Below, one piece after another: positions 1 to 13,100 of a DNA stretch of 64,000 bases. The stretch spans positions 1,124,688 through 1,188,687 of the forward strand of contig JAAGOF010000185.1 in the NCBI GenBank assembly GCA_010645155.1, given 5' to 3'. Every line of letters begins with the position of its first letter. Positions within the stretch are counted from its first letter, which is position 1. Made by a program: the position numbers and the translations under genes. The notes under the pieces are model-generated. The model was given only the letters and a program-made list of their open reading frames with translations. It did no database searches and was not told the origin of the DNA. The DNA comes from Tigriopus japonicus (lineage: Eukaryota > Arthropoda > Copepoda > Harpacticoida > Harpacticidae).

Positions 1-3000
1 GACGAATTAGAGACGTGACTAGCTCACAATACTACAAATTTTCTTTCAATGACTTTTGGCGTCGTCCATTTCTGTGGATCCTTGCAATCTTTCAAAAAGG
101 GCCTTCAATTTTAGTGATTCTAATGCCGAAAGTGGGAGGATCATTCTTTTGTCTTTGAATCCACAAATTTGAAGTTTGTTACCTAACAATAATAGTTTCG
201 TGATTGGACACCCGGCTTGCATCAATGTGCATTTAGAATGTGGACAAGAAAAAGTTAGCCTAAGGGCAAATAAATTTTCAACATGTTCAAAGTTAGAAAT
301 ATTTGACAAACAGCAAATAATATTTGCCATCAAGCTAATTTTGTCTTTGATTTAACCAAATATTTGCCGTTTTGTTTCACGTGTAGACCAGCCTTAACAC
401 AAAAATATTTTTACACTTTTTGCCCGTCCCTACTGATGAATATTTTTGCCAAAAGATATACATTACATATTCCATACAACTGGGACAATTATTTTTCTTT
501 GTCTTGAATTTAGAAAGTTTTATAAGCCATTAACTTACTTTTTGACCTTTTTAAGCTCCTAGAAGGGGATCACTTTTGACAGCCTTGTTTTTCGGGATGA
601 CCAAAACAATCAACATCTGTTTATCTCTTTTTCCGATTTGCTTGTAATTTCATTTGTGATTTGTTTTTACTTAATACACTGTTATTTGTGTTTCTTTGTT
701 ATTTGTTGTATTGTTTGTTTCCCATCAGTAGAAAATATTAAAGAAGCCTAAAGATGAAAAAGCCACGTTTAGATACCAAAAATTTTATTGCAAATAAACG
801 TTAGTAGGAGATTTCTTTATTGACGAAAAATAGCAATTTCAAGGTGAAAGCAAGATAATAAAAAGCAACCCATAGCCACAATATTTCTCTTTTAGTAAAG
901 ACATTGAAGGTAGAAGGTTCGTTCAACATCTAATGGAATTCTTTATTGTCTGCACAGTTTGAAAAAAATGATTCGTCAAGTTCTCCAACAAAGAAGTGTA
1001 ACGTTGGTAAAAAATACTGTTTTGCAAAATAAATTGTTGCTTAGAAGAAACCCTGAGGCAAACCAAAAGAAAAAAGATGATCTGAGATGAATCGTAATTG
1101 GCATGAAGTAATTTGCAATTGATAAGTTTTTTTGTACGTTGACATTAACCTTTTTCGTTCCTGTTTTCCCGTGCAAATTCGTGAATTCGAAATTCATTCC
1201 TTGAATTTTCGTTGACGTAACATTTTCGCCATTCGAACAATTGCAAGATTGTTGAGTAAGAAGTTTGTGGCAAACCTTTTCGGCTTTTGATCGCTGGATT
1301 CCATTAAAAATGTGCTGCATTTGGACCTTAAGTAACAAATAGTTGTTGCTTCAGCATTGACAATCAGACAATTCAGTTTTTGTCATTCATTGAATTTCAT
1401 GCACCTGATCTCATTTTCCTCTGTAGTAAAAGAGACATTGTCATTTCATCTTATTGGTTTCTTTGAGACATACAGTATAATATGTTAATCAACGATTCAC
1501 TGTACTAAAGTCCACCATGTCCAACAATTTCTAGATAATGGGATAGATCAATACTAATGAGATGCCAAACGTGAAATGATATTTCTAGTAACAAAAATAC
1601 TGCTCCTATCCCTTGCAGAACAAATTCGTCATTTTTCATAACATTTTTGTCACATACATAATCTAATCCACGGCTCAAGCACCCACTTAAAAAAACATTA
1701 ACGTCTTAAATAACAAAATCGTCATATTTCAGAATATTTTTGTCACATATATAACCTAATCCCCATGTAGCAAATATAATAATAATGTAACAAAGTTGCC
1801 CTTATTTTTGATAGACCTAAAAATTGGCGTCGGGAGACTCAAAATGGGGTCGATCTCAAATTAAAACGAATCAGAGTTGCCAAGATAGATCCAAAGGAGG
1901 TTTTGTATGCCAGATGTTTTTCCCCTTTCTGACCCTAAAAATTATTCTTTGCAACACTGGCTTTACGGACGATAAAATTGTGTTCCTTTGAGCAAAAAAA
2001 TATTAAATGATATGCACAGATCCCGTTTGCAACTCGATGTTAAGGTGTTTTATGCAGGTCACTCTCTAAAAAAATTTCATGTTTCGTAAAAGCATTCAAC
2101 GATGGTTTCAATTTAAATTTTTTAATTAATTTGAACCCAAACATAATCATCGATACGATCCTGCAAAAACTAGTTTTGCCCAGAACTTTAAAACTCAAAA
2201 CAACATCATCCATACTTTTTTTGCACAATTACTCTGAAAAGTTTGAGATGTTTGAATTATATAAAAATACAATAGTAAGTAACCCGATCGGTGCAATAAT
2301 AAAATTCTTGGAAAAAAATATGTTTGCCTTTTAATGTTAGTTAATAAAACTGCCTTGTTAAAGAAATGATGTAAGAAAATGGTTTATACATAGTAAAAAC
2401 TCACATTTGGTATTCATGATAGATTTGAAGTCATTTTTTCAAGGTATAACCTTGTTTTAGTTTGTCGGCTATTTGCTCAAGACTTTTAGGGTTGGTTTAC
2501 ATAAGCCGTCGGTATGAATGAACGGCTCTTTTGATCTTTAACTAAATAAAAATCTACAATTGTTCTAAAAAGAGCAAATACCAATAACTCACACCTGAAG
2601 CCTTTTTCTTCCAGACTTATCTTTGACTTTCATTATTCTCATTTCCTCAATTACTTCTCGCAAAGAGTGTCAAAACAATAGCACTCCCAACCTCATGGGC
2701 CCTTCCAGAACTATAGTTACCCCAGTATACCACTGCCTTCTAGAGAACACGTGCGAACTTTTGACAGTGTATGCACAGTGACGAGCAACGAACGAGGAAC
2801 AGGCGAGAGCAAGAACAGGTTTAGCTGTTTTAGGCGGGCTTCCACTCTCTTTCTCAGTGAGTGCCGTACAAAGCTGTTAAAACGCAGCTGCAAAAGAGTG
2901 CAGCTGTCGTTGAGGAGCGATGATGAGCAAAGAAAACATGTTTTTTTAGTAATTTAATTCATTTATTAATTGAAATTGAAACAATGATTTTTCGACTGTT

Positions 3001-3018
3001 GAGGGAGTTGAAGCTAAG
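1..3018. other. AT-rich non-coding stretch upstream of the tRNA gene
   Basis: No exon, RNA gene or domain could be recognised on either strand. The short open frames here have no recognisable protein motif. The 5' exons of the tolloid gene (signal peptide, prodomain, start of the astacin domain) were looked for and not found. A GC-richer patch at about 2745-2935 holds a CACGTG E-box and several CAGCTG-like motifs but no supported gene. A diverged 50-bp direct repeat lies at 1620-1669 and 1713-1762. Confidence 0.5.
1620..1762. repeat. Short direct duplication (two 50-bp units)
   Basis: Units at 1620-1669 and 1713-1762 align along their whole length with roughly six or seven differences. Both contain TTTTTGTCACATA and end in CTAATCC. 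The spacer between them is unrelated. This looks like an old local duplication; no function is inferred. Confidence 0.6.
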
Positions 3019-3029
3019 AAAAAAAAAAA
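3019..3029 (-). terminator. RNA polymerase III T-run terminator of tRNA-Val
   Basis: Eleven consecutive A on the + strand read as a T11 run on the - strand. It starts 8 nt after the 3' end of the tRNA, as expected for RNA polymerase III termination. Confidence 0.7.
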
Positions 3030-3036
3030 TCTCCTC

Positions 3037-3109
3037 AGTTCCCGCCCGGGTTCGAACCGGAGACCTTCTGCGTGTAAAGCAGATGTGATAACCACTACAC
3101 CACAAGAAC
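3037..3109 (-). tRNA. tRNA-Val, anticodon TAC
   Basis: Read on the - strand this folds as a complete cloverleaf. The acceptor stem GTTCTTG pairs with CGGGAAC using two G-U pairs. The D-arm holds the A-box TGGTGTAGTGG, the anticodon loop is CTTTACA-like with anticodon TAC, and the T-arm holds the B-box GGTTCGAACCC with a GC-rich stem. There is no intron. The base after the acceptor stem (discriminator) is U, where valine tRNAs usually carry A; this is the only odd point. A T-run terminator follows directly. The gene is intact and looks functional. It lies about 1 kb upstream of the first visible tolloid exon, on the opposite strand, with no evident relation to it. Confidence 0.93.
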
Positions 3110-4133
3110 TTGGATAAGATGTGTTGGTTTTTATAAAACTCTATTAATCATGTTCGTTCTTTGCCCCCTGAGTTATTTGAAATGTTAGAAGCATGCACTT
3201 GCTTACGGTCTGGAAATAAACTAAGTGGGATGGTGGATAGTGCACAAGGAAAATGCACTCATCCCTTGCTCTTTCTCGGCTTTTAAACACTTTTAGCAAA
3301 GCTCAGTTTGAAAGTAAAGATAAACTACAGTAGAATGATTCATAGATTATAGGACATCCGGAGAACCAAAATCTTCACTTCACACACAAAATGTAAAGTC
3401 AAGGGTGGATATAAAATAATAGAATTGACATAAAATGAATGTCCAATAGGAAACTGTGAATAAATGGCACCATATTTAAAAAAATAGTTGACGACTAATA
3501 ATGAAATTGAGTCAAAGCATAGTGTTTTTTCATGTGAGAACATGGGGTTAAATTTCTTATTGCTTTGGGACATTTTTAAAGACATATAAACCAATTGTTT
3601 GGTCTAACTGACCATATTATCATCATGATTTATGACCTTATCACTGAATTTGATAGGGATAAGCATTGAAATTTTGGAGATTATTTCCCCGCTCATAAAT
3701 TGGGTCAACAAGAGCAAGACTTTTTTCATCATTTTTTTTCCGTTTTAGTAGATAATTAATGATGGGATCAATCTCACATTTTATGGACATTGACAACCAG
3801 TTTTGACAGTATTTTCTTTTTTTTTGTTACAGTCTCTGTTTCAAAAATCTCAGCAACACTGATTTTCAATTTGGCTATATTACAAGATTTAACTCATCAA
3901 TAGAAGCTAATAAAGGACCATCATGTTGAATTTAGATAGTTTAAATTAGCATAGTTCGCTAGGGATCAATTGGTTCAGTTTTTCATTCTGTTCCGTAGCT
4001 CGCTTCAAAGCAGTGATGCCGATTTCCGTTAGGGACAAATTGTTCCAAACTTGAGCTTCTGATCTCCTCTTCGCACAGTTCATCAAATTTCAGATTTAAT
4101 CTAACTTCAATATCGTGGCTTCTTATTTTGCAG
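3110..4133 (+). other. Non-coding; probable intron preceding the first visible tolloid exon
   Basis: No gene seen. The last bases (TTATTTTGCAG) are a good 3' splice site for the exon at 4134. The region is therefore most likely the 3' part of a tolloid intron, although the upstream exon could not be located. A T-rich stretch lies near 3720-3750 and another near 3815-3830. Confidence 0.5.
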
Positions 4134-7100
4134 ATGTTGCTCGTTTGTGGGGAAAAGAGGCAACGGTCCTCAAGCCATTTCTATTGGGAAGAATTGCGAC
4201 AAGTTTGGAATTGTGGTCCACGAATTGGGCCACGTGGTTGGATTCTGGCATGAGCACACAAGACCCGACCGAGATGAATGGGTGCAAATCTACCGTGACA
4301 GCATTATGTCGGGTAGGAAAGATCATTACTGGCTCTTTTGATGATTCTTTATATTAAGGCCAACCCAAAAAGATGTCCGGGATAAAATAATCACTGCCAA
4401 TGTTTACCATAGAGAGCATGTGGAAAAGAGGTTTTTGCCACCCAAGGTCATGTCCTGACGTATAAATCATACAAGACAAGACAAATAAATGGACAATTAC
4501 GTGAGAACATTATCAAGGCATATTTAACAACTTTTAAAGAAGAGTTAAATATTTTTGAATCCTATTCCTGATCAGGATAGATCTCCCAACAGTAACTTGT
4601 TGGTAGATAAAATTTTGTGTAAATGTTAATTGTTTAACACATTTGACTCGCATGATGCAAAAAAGGTAAGTAGGTAAAAAAGCATGTGACACCTTCGTAA
4701 TCGAGGGTGAATCATACTTCAGATGATTTACTCGGCGACGGTGCAATGTTTTGCACCAAAAGAGTCTCAAAATATAAAGCTTCTAATTGTAATACATACA
4801 ATCATGCACAAATTTTGTTTCGGGGTAGAAGGGAATTCTTTAAACAAAATCATTGGTCATATGAACACTTTGAGACCTTGACCATTTTTAGCAGCCCAAT
4901 AAAAAACAGCTTTCGGCGGACCAAGCGTAGATCACCATTAAATCTTTCACAAATTTTGAAATCTTGAACGGATTTTTTTCAAGCTTACAGTTTCAGAATA
5001 GCCAAGTGTCATTAAATAGAATTAAGTTGTTCCCTGTTGGTACCCTTGGGTATGGATGAGAAAATGGCATCGCTTAGATGCAGTGAAATCTCGATTTAAT
5101 GATCTCCGATTCAGTGATAAATCTCGATTTAACGATAATATGAGGGGTTACCGTTTTACTACGACTCCTACGATAAGGACTCAATTTAACGATAAATCTC
5201 GGTTTAACGATGTATTTTGGGGTGACGGACAATATCGTTAAATCGAGATTTCACTGTAATTGGGAAAGTTAGCATTGTGTCTCGCATTTGTCCCTCAAAT
5301 ACCAGAATAAATACTTTTGGGTTGGGATGGGCTGCCTGGTATCAGTAGTACATAGGATGTATGTTTAAGGATTGCCCAAAAAATGATAGTTTGAGTCTCA
5401 ATTATACCTAAAGTAGAAACTGTCTACCGGGTGATTCATAATAAACGGAACAGGAAAACATGTTCCTGACTCGGAAATGGTTGATCTCACAAAGAATGGA
5501 TGAAGCTCAAAAAGATGCGGCACATAACAATTCTTAAGATTAGGAGGCTTAATTAAAACTGTGGTCGCTTAAATATTGAACTTGAGTGAATTTGCTTTTT
5601 CTGACTCTTTAAGCCAAGTGTTTGGCCAATCATATCCAATGAAAGTGAGGTTCCTATATGGATTCAATCATGAGTTATAGACGATGTAATTAGGCGTTCC
5701 GTTTCTTTTGAAACACCCGATATATAGACCGATCATCCCATTTGTTTCCAATTACCAGACAGAATTGTTAAATTTCAGGCCAGGAGTACAACTTTAACCA
5801 ACTGACAGAAAAAGAAGTCAATTCCATGGGGCACAAATATGATTATGACAGCATCATGCATTACGCCAGAAACACATTCTCAAAGGTTGGCAATTCCAAA
5901 ATTAGATCAAGGTCTCCAAAAGTAATAAACCATAATCTGGACCGTTCGTTTTAGGGCACGTATTTGGACACGATTCTGCCGCGTGACGATCTACCAGAAA
6001 ACGCCGAAAGTCTCCCTGAGATTGGCCAAAGGATGCGCCTGAGTCTGGGAGACATCGCTCAAACCATGGATCTCTACAGTTGTCCGGGTAAATGGAAATT
6101 AGAACGGATTGATTTTGATTCCATTTGATGTTGAGCGGTTTCAGTTTGTGGGCGAACCTATTTGGACACCAAGCTCATCTTTGGATCGCCTCAAAACCCG
6201 AGCTACACAGGCTCTCCACGGCATCTGCAGAAGCCATACCAGATGGTAACAAAGTAACAATGATGAATCCAGTTCCGAGAACTTTTTCGACTTCCCCCGA
6301 TTTATTTTGCTCTTTTTCACCCATGTTGATCAAACAATGGTACAAATTTTGAGACGAGTCCGCAAGCAAGTAGGGGAAGAAAAAAGAACGGGAGGAGAAG
6401 TAGATTCAGTCTCTTCATCAATAAAGTTTGTTCTTCTTTGGCATGATCGGGGATAATGAACTAGCAACAGCAATCTCGGTTGTTATCGGTTCCGTTTGAT
6501 CTTGTTCAGTGGCCAAACTGATTATGCCTTGATCAAAGGAACTTGCAGCCAAAACCAATTATCAATCTACGTAGTTTGGTACTCTCGCGGGATGTGACGA
6601 CTTCGAATTTGTGTACCATGAAACTTACTGGGGTTGGGAAATTATGGCAACACTTGAATCATTTCAGGGTGACCGTTGCGAATGGCGAATTATTTCTACG
6701 CATGGCGAGAACATCGTGCTTAACGTGACCTCACTTGATATTCCACCGTCAAATGGATGTCAGACCAACTACTTGGAGATAAGAGATGGTTATTGGAGTC
6801 GATCTGAACTCCTTGGTAACAACACACAACTAAATAGGGTGTAAGAAATTTGTCAATACAATCAAATTGTCGTTCTTATCAGCCAGGTTGTGTGGAAATG
6901 TGATCCCAACTGAACCCATTGTATCAAGTGGATCCCGCCTTTTACTGACATATCATACCTCACCGCATGCTCTACCCCACAATGGTTTCACAGTCAGCTA
7001 TGAGGGTATTTATTTCTCTTTCATTCAGTCTTGTAAAATACGATTTTTTTAAGATATATTTCCAACAAGATAGTTTTGCTAGCTACCAAAAATCTCCATT

Positions 7101-10100
7101 GAAAAATATTGTTCCACATTGTGTTACTCACAAGAGAAAGATCACAAACCTTTGGAATGACATGTTCAAATGTGCTGTTTCAGCAATTTGTGGTGGGGAG
7201 CTGATCATGGACGAGGGAGAGCTGGAGTCCCCACATTACCCAGACAACTACCAGCCAAACAAGGAATGTATTTGGAAAATCACTGTTCCAGAGGGATTTC
7301 AAGTGGCCCTCAAATTTCAATCATTTGAGGTTGGATTGTGTGCTGAATTTGCATTAAACCTGAATTCATTGAGCAAGCCCCAAGTCTGAATCTGTTGCAG
7401 ATTGAGTTACATGATACCTGTATTTATGACTATCTTGAGATTCGGGATGGAAACAGTGAGCACTCCACTTTGATTGGTTCTTATTGTGGTTACAAGATGC
7501 CAGCTGACATTCAATCCACGTCAAATCAGCTGTACATTAAATTCATGTCTGACAGTTCTGTTCAAAAAGCCGGATTTGCTGCCAGCTTTATGAAAGGTGA
7601 CAACTTCTCCAATTTAACATGGTCTATGGAACAAATAAATTTATTCAAAGTCATTGTATCATCTTAGAATATGACGAATGTTCCTCACCAGAGGACCACG
7701 GGTGTGAACATGATTGCATCAATACCTTGGGTGGGTTTACCTGTCAGTGCAAGATTGGATATGAACTACATTCTGATGAGAAGCGATGTGAAGGTCAGTA
7801 TACCAACCAGTTCAAGGCACAACAAGCTCAAAGGTCTCCAATAATCCAATAACCACGCACACCAAAAGACCCACAATCACAGTTGAGAAATAGGCCAGAA
7901 CATTACTTAGGGTGACACCCTGAAAACTGGAGCCAACTGTGAAGCCAGTCTTGCCTCCTTTTGTCGATTCTAAATGCCACTTTTGCTTGAGTTTTTCTAG
8001 CAACCCTGACTCTTTCAGAAGCGAAAGTTTGGCGCTAATTTCCTTTGCCTGCATAGAATGGGAGGTGGTCACAAAGCTAAACTGTTTCCGTGTATCCACG
8101 ATCGAGTGCTTAAAGAGACCCGTGCTTGCAAAGCTAGGACCCCGATTATTCATCCAATATTCGAAAGATGTTCCATCGATCCAAAGTGCCCCTGAATTGA
8201 GACTAGAATTGGAGCTAGTCTCAAGTGGCAAATAATCACTCATTACTAACCTCTTTGGGTCGAAAAGTAGTTCTCCATCAATTTATCCATATCTGGATCC
8301 CGGTAAAACAAGCCATTTCCGACTTGTTCATCCCACAGTTTGCGCTTATTCGAGCCCTCGGGAGCGTTCTTCAGCTCTGCTTCCATAAAAGTTCCCCCTC
8401 TTACAAACAATTCAAACCCAAGATCCCTGACGTTTTGAAGCGTAACGTGGACATCGGATGATTCATTGGCAACACTGATAACGGAAACAATGCCCCCAGA
8501 AAAGACACTGAAGGAAAGGTAGCCGAACCCAACCACAGTCAGGTGCAAGATCCGTCTAGATGGTCGATTAGGCCTTAAGGTGATACTTTGCTGACATAGT
8601 AGACTCCAGGTTGATAAGAAGTCTTCTGACCAATCTCGGCTCTGATCCGAGGCAGTTATGAGAAAGGTTGTTCCAAAGACAGCAAGGACAGTTCCGATCC
8701 AGGCTAAAGCAAAATCCCGGTCCAAAATAGAGCTCATCATGGATTGCTCCATTTTGACGTCTCGACGCGTCAATAAAATTGTCTTATCTTTGAGAAGCTC
8801 TGCAACATACCTTCCATATTGAGCTCGATCTTCTCCCAATGCTAAGCAATTGTGAGAGAAGATTACGTCATTAATCATTGGATTATTTGCGATTGACTGG
8901 ATGGAGCAATAACGCCGAAGAAACTTCCTCCTTTTTGACAGGTCGAAAGTGACCTCTTTTTAATTTTTTGCATATTCTTTTGAGGGAGATGTGTGCCCTC
9001 CACCATGCGTGTTATTTTTGTCTAACCAGTTAACTCAGTTACAGAAGTGTCAATTGTTTTAAAGTAAATGAGTCAATATTCATTAGAACTTGAAAAAGAC
9101 TAAATGCTTGATAAGTTGATAAACGAGTTAAACGTGAACAAAAACCTTCGGTGTTATTGCCCCACTAAACTAAGATGCTCAAATACCAAGTAACGATCCA
9201 GTGAAATCAATGTCACCATCAATCAACATTTTCATCAATCCATTCCAAGAACCATTTTCCAACGAGCCATAGTTCCCATCAAATGATGGTACCAATTCGA
9301 TCTCGAAGGCCAAGCTCTCCGACAAAATCTGCCAAATTTCGTAGCAAAATCCTTTTGGCTGATCTTTGAACAAGAAGACGTTATTAATTCTCCCTCAACC
9401 ACTTTTTCAAACCCAAAAGAAACCAACCGACCATTTTCGTCCAGGAAAAAATACGGAGTTGTAGAAATGTATCCCAATCGGATCACGGAACCATTTAAGC
9501 TTGAATAGCGCTTTGTGTTCCAAACACCTCCACTTTTGGTCCAAGATTTGACCCTCTGAAGAGTTTGTCCATGAATGAGAACAACGTGATCGCTGGACGT
9601 TCCTTCCTTTTGAACCAAATATAATTGTCCCTGGAACTTTGATTTCCCTATCCATTCAAAAACCGTATCCTCCACCAAAACACGGATATTTGGTGGAATC
9701 GACATGTTTTGTGGAACAAACTGATAATCCAAGAGAATAATGTTACACGTGTCAAATTCATTTTGAGCTTCAATGACACTTTGAAGATGCTCAGAGTTGG
9801 TCCAGATGATGAAATATTCCTGGAGGCTTCTCATATGAAGGCCAGGAGGCTCTTGAGAGACTATGATAACTGAGTTAGGGTTTTCAAATGTGATGAGAAG
9901 TTCTAGTTGTTCAGAGTCCATTTGAAATGAGGTTTTCACCAAACCCAAAACGCCCAAGACTGCAAACCACCTCATAGTTGGGTGCAAAATGAATACTGAG
10001 ATGGAAGGAAACGGGCGCACTTGAATTCAACTGAAACGAGGCCAATTGTGCCCAAAGTTTACTTATTTGAATAAGCACTTACTACATACAATGGTCCTCG

Positions 10101-13100
10101 AGTCTTGTGTACCATTTCAATTGGGAGAAAACGAATGAATGCCCTTAGCAAAAGAACTTGTTACGGGCAAATGAGACGGATATGAGCTCCTCCTTATGGA
10201 TTTCAGTGTTCTTCATACAGGGTGTTTAAAGTAAGTGTGAACGGAATTCAGATATAGGTTTCTTCAGGCAAGGATTGATTTTAATGTGGGAAAGGTTTGT
10301 CAAGGTAATTGAGAAATATGGTCAAGTTGAGATTGATCTGAAGGGCTCTTTAATGTCGTCAAAAGACAAATCAATGGAACATGTTTTATCTACCTTAAAG
10401 TATTCATTGCTTTAGGAATGAATCAGGAGCTGAATTCGTTATGGAGGAGTTTCTCTATTTAAAATAAAAGTAGTAATTTGCTCTGAAGAAGTGATGGACT
10501 AAAAATGGATTTTTTGTTATTTTTTTATGAATAATGAAGCAAAATTTTTACTTTCTGAACTGACCAAATGATCATGCTTAGTCATGCAAATAACTTCAAT
10601 GAAAATTCTGCATAATATCTTCTGCTTTTGGTTTCAGTTTTAGTTAAGCCCTTTTTCTTCGGAAACTCTTGGTTTCATTTATGAAATTCTTAATGAATTG
10701 TTTGGTCGTAAACATTATGTTAAATGTAATTTTGGCTTGAGCCATACTTGGATGAGCCTCGTTTCGTCCAAAACTATCAGTTTTAGTTCAATCTTTCTTG
10801 GTTTGTCCGTAGTGTTAAGTTCTTCCATGGTTTGTCAATTAAACAACATTTTCATAAATAAGAATTCAATAAATCCTTCTGATACTTTCTCAAATCAGTT
10901 TGAAGAGTTTTGGAACATGGTAAAGAGAACCGAAAGTCTTTTTCAAGCTCTAATTTGTAAACTTTGCGCTTTTTTTTCATAAATCATTTTTGAATCTAAA
11001 ATCATTTGTCTTTTTCTACACCTTCCATTTTTACCGTTCCAGAAAAGGACAAATTTCTTGGTCAGTAATTTTCTTGTTTCAAAATGAAGGTTCGGGTTAG
11101 TTTCCTGCTCACGATGTTTCAAATGGCTTTTTTGGTTTGGATCGAAATACCCAAAAAACATCTTGGCATTTTATGGACCCAAAACTATTTTACTTTTATT
11201 GTATTCTATAACACGATACAGAAAAAAATATATCAAGTTTCTATGGATATTCCCAAACACTAAGTTTTCTAGTGTTAACTTTTTTTGTAATTTTTTAGTG
11301 TCTGATGTTTCAGACTCAGTAACAACTTGGATTTACTGACTTTCTCAAAATCAGGTCTGGATTGAAAGCTATATACCTTAAAATCTATTAGATAAACTTT
11401 TTTTTTTCAAAATCTAGTCAGCACACTTTTAGAGCAGAGTTAGATGATTTTTCAAGCGAAATTGCTTTAAATTATGCAACTCAAGTGCTGAGCTCTTGTT
11501 GTTTAACTGGTTCATTTTTGGCCCAAAAAAGCGAAAAAAAGCTCCGGGTACATGAAAACTCAAATCATTAAACACAAGAAAATAAAAGTAAAATCCGCTC
11601 ACGACCAATTAACTCGCAAAAATTATCCCTCCTAATAACGTACACCTCAGCAGCTGCAGTTTGTACGATGATTAAATTTAATTACAGTCCTTAAAAGATA
11701 ACAAGACTGCGGTTTTTCCTGCTGGTCTTTAAGGGTTGATTTTGATGTACGTCTGATTACTTTGTACCATGCGTCCTCCTCCCATTAAGTCAACAAAGCC
11801 CAAAAAAGGTGTTGATTAAACATTCCCAAAGTTTGCTATCGATTTGCCAATCAGCTCTTCGTATCCTGTTCCCTTTTTTGTGTCTCAGATACTTGTGGCG
11901 GATTTATCGACATGGCCAATGGAACCATTACCTCGCCATCGTTCCCAGATCTATATCCGGCCAACAAAAAGTGCATCTGGGAGATTATGGCCAAGCCGCA
12001 ATGGAGAATCACGGTGAACTTCACACATTTCGAGATCGAGGGCAATAACGTAAGACCATCAGTTTAGGTCGGCTTTTCTAAGTTTGTTGTTTGATACGAC
12101 ACAAACGTAGAGCTAACAAAAAGGCTTGCAAAGACCTTGGTAGAGACCTCCAAATGCATTTGAAGAACGCCTAGACTAGTCTGTAATAAAGAACCTCATG
12201 GGAAAGAAGCGTCAACACAGTCAAATTGTTTGGCTTTTTCCAAGCTTCCAATGTTTGCTGTTGTTGTCGCCACCATCAATCAGGAAGTTCAAGTTATAAC
12301 AAAAGTCGATTTTGCAATCAATTTACATAGATCATAATAGTAAAGATTGATCCAGTCATTGGATCACAAAAGGAGATGGATTCAAACCCTTCCATCGATA
12401 TTTTTCGGTCAAAAGCTCCTATTTGCTGTATTTTTTTCTTTTGCACTTCCCCGTATGTTTGGCTTTTTAAAAGCTTCATGATAAAGCCACTGGCGCTAGT
12501 GTTCTGACGACACTTCTTTCACATGAGCTTCTGTAGTCTGTAACATAACTTTTTCTTCCCCTTTTCCTCCTCAATTTTGGCCTTGCTCAAGAAAAGCACC
12601 CGTTTATGGGACCATTTCCTACAAATTTGATTTAATGAAAGTGTTCCGACGAGCTTTGGAATGGCTATAACATCTGGTTGAAGCTTCAAAAATGACCTCC
12701 CGCGAATTTTGATTGGGTAATCTAAAGACGCCTAAAATGATGTCCCAACCAGCCAAACAAGTTTTCCTTCAAGGGTGTTAGTGTTTCTGTTATAAAGAAT
12801 CCACATCTTATTTTTCATCTCAATGGAACATTTTGATCATTAAAAGGTCTCAGTTTTAGAGGCAAACAAGTTGTAAATTCCTATTAGAAACCATGAGATT
12901 CTTTAAACCAGGATTTTGGGCAATGAGTTATTTCGCGAGGGAAAAACATGAAATGTCGGTTGAAACACATTTTCTACCAAGATTTGATCGCTTAGAATAA
13001 ATTGCTCCTTGTGGTGGCTGTATGATCACCGGGATGGTAGTTTCATGACTAGATATATTTTCATAATTGGAAAAGGCTTATATACAGAATTGGAATAATA

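Noticed and set aside
7939..8461. + strand open frames at 7939-8235 and 8225-8461
   Set aside because: They are the complement of receptor exons 2 and 3 and show no motif of their own.
9407..9655. 82-codon - strand open frame inside the receptor
   Set aside because: It is an alternative frame of receptor exon 1. The receptor frame carries the S1-lobe motifs.
9976..10020. An upstream start for the receptor at 10020
   Set aside because: The codon at 10018-10020 is GTG, not ATG. The first ATG, at 9973-9975, is followed by a signal-peptide-like stretch.
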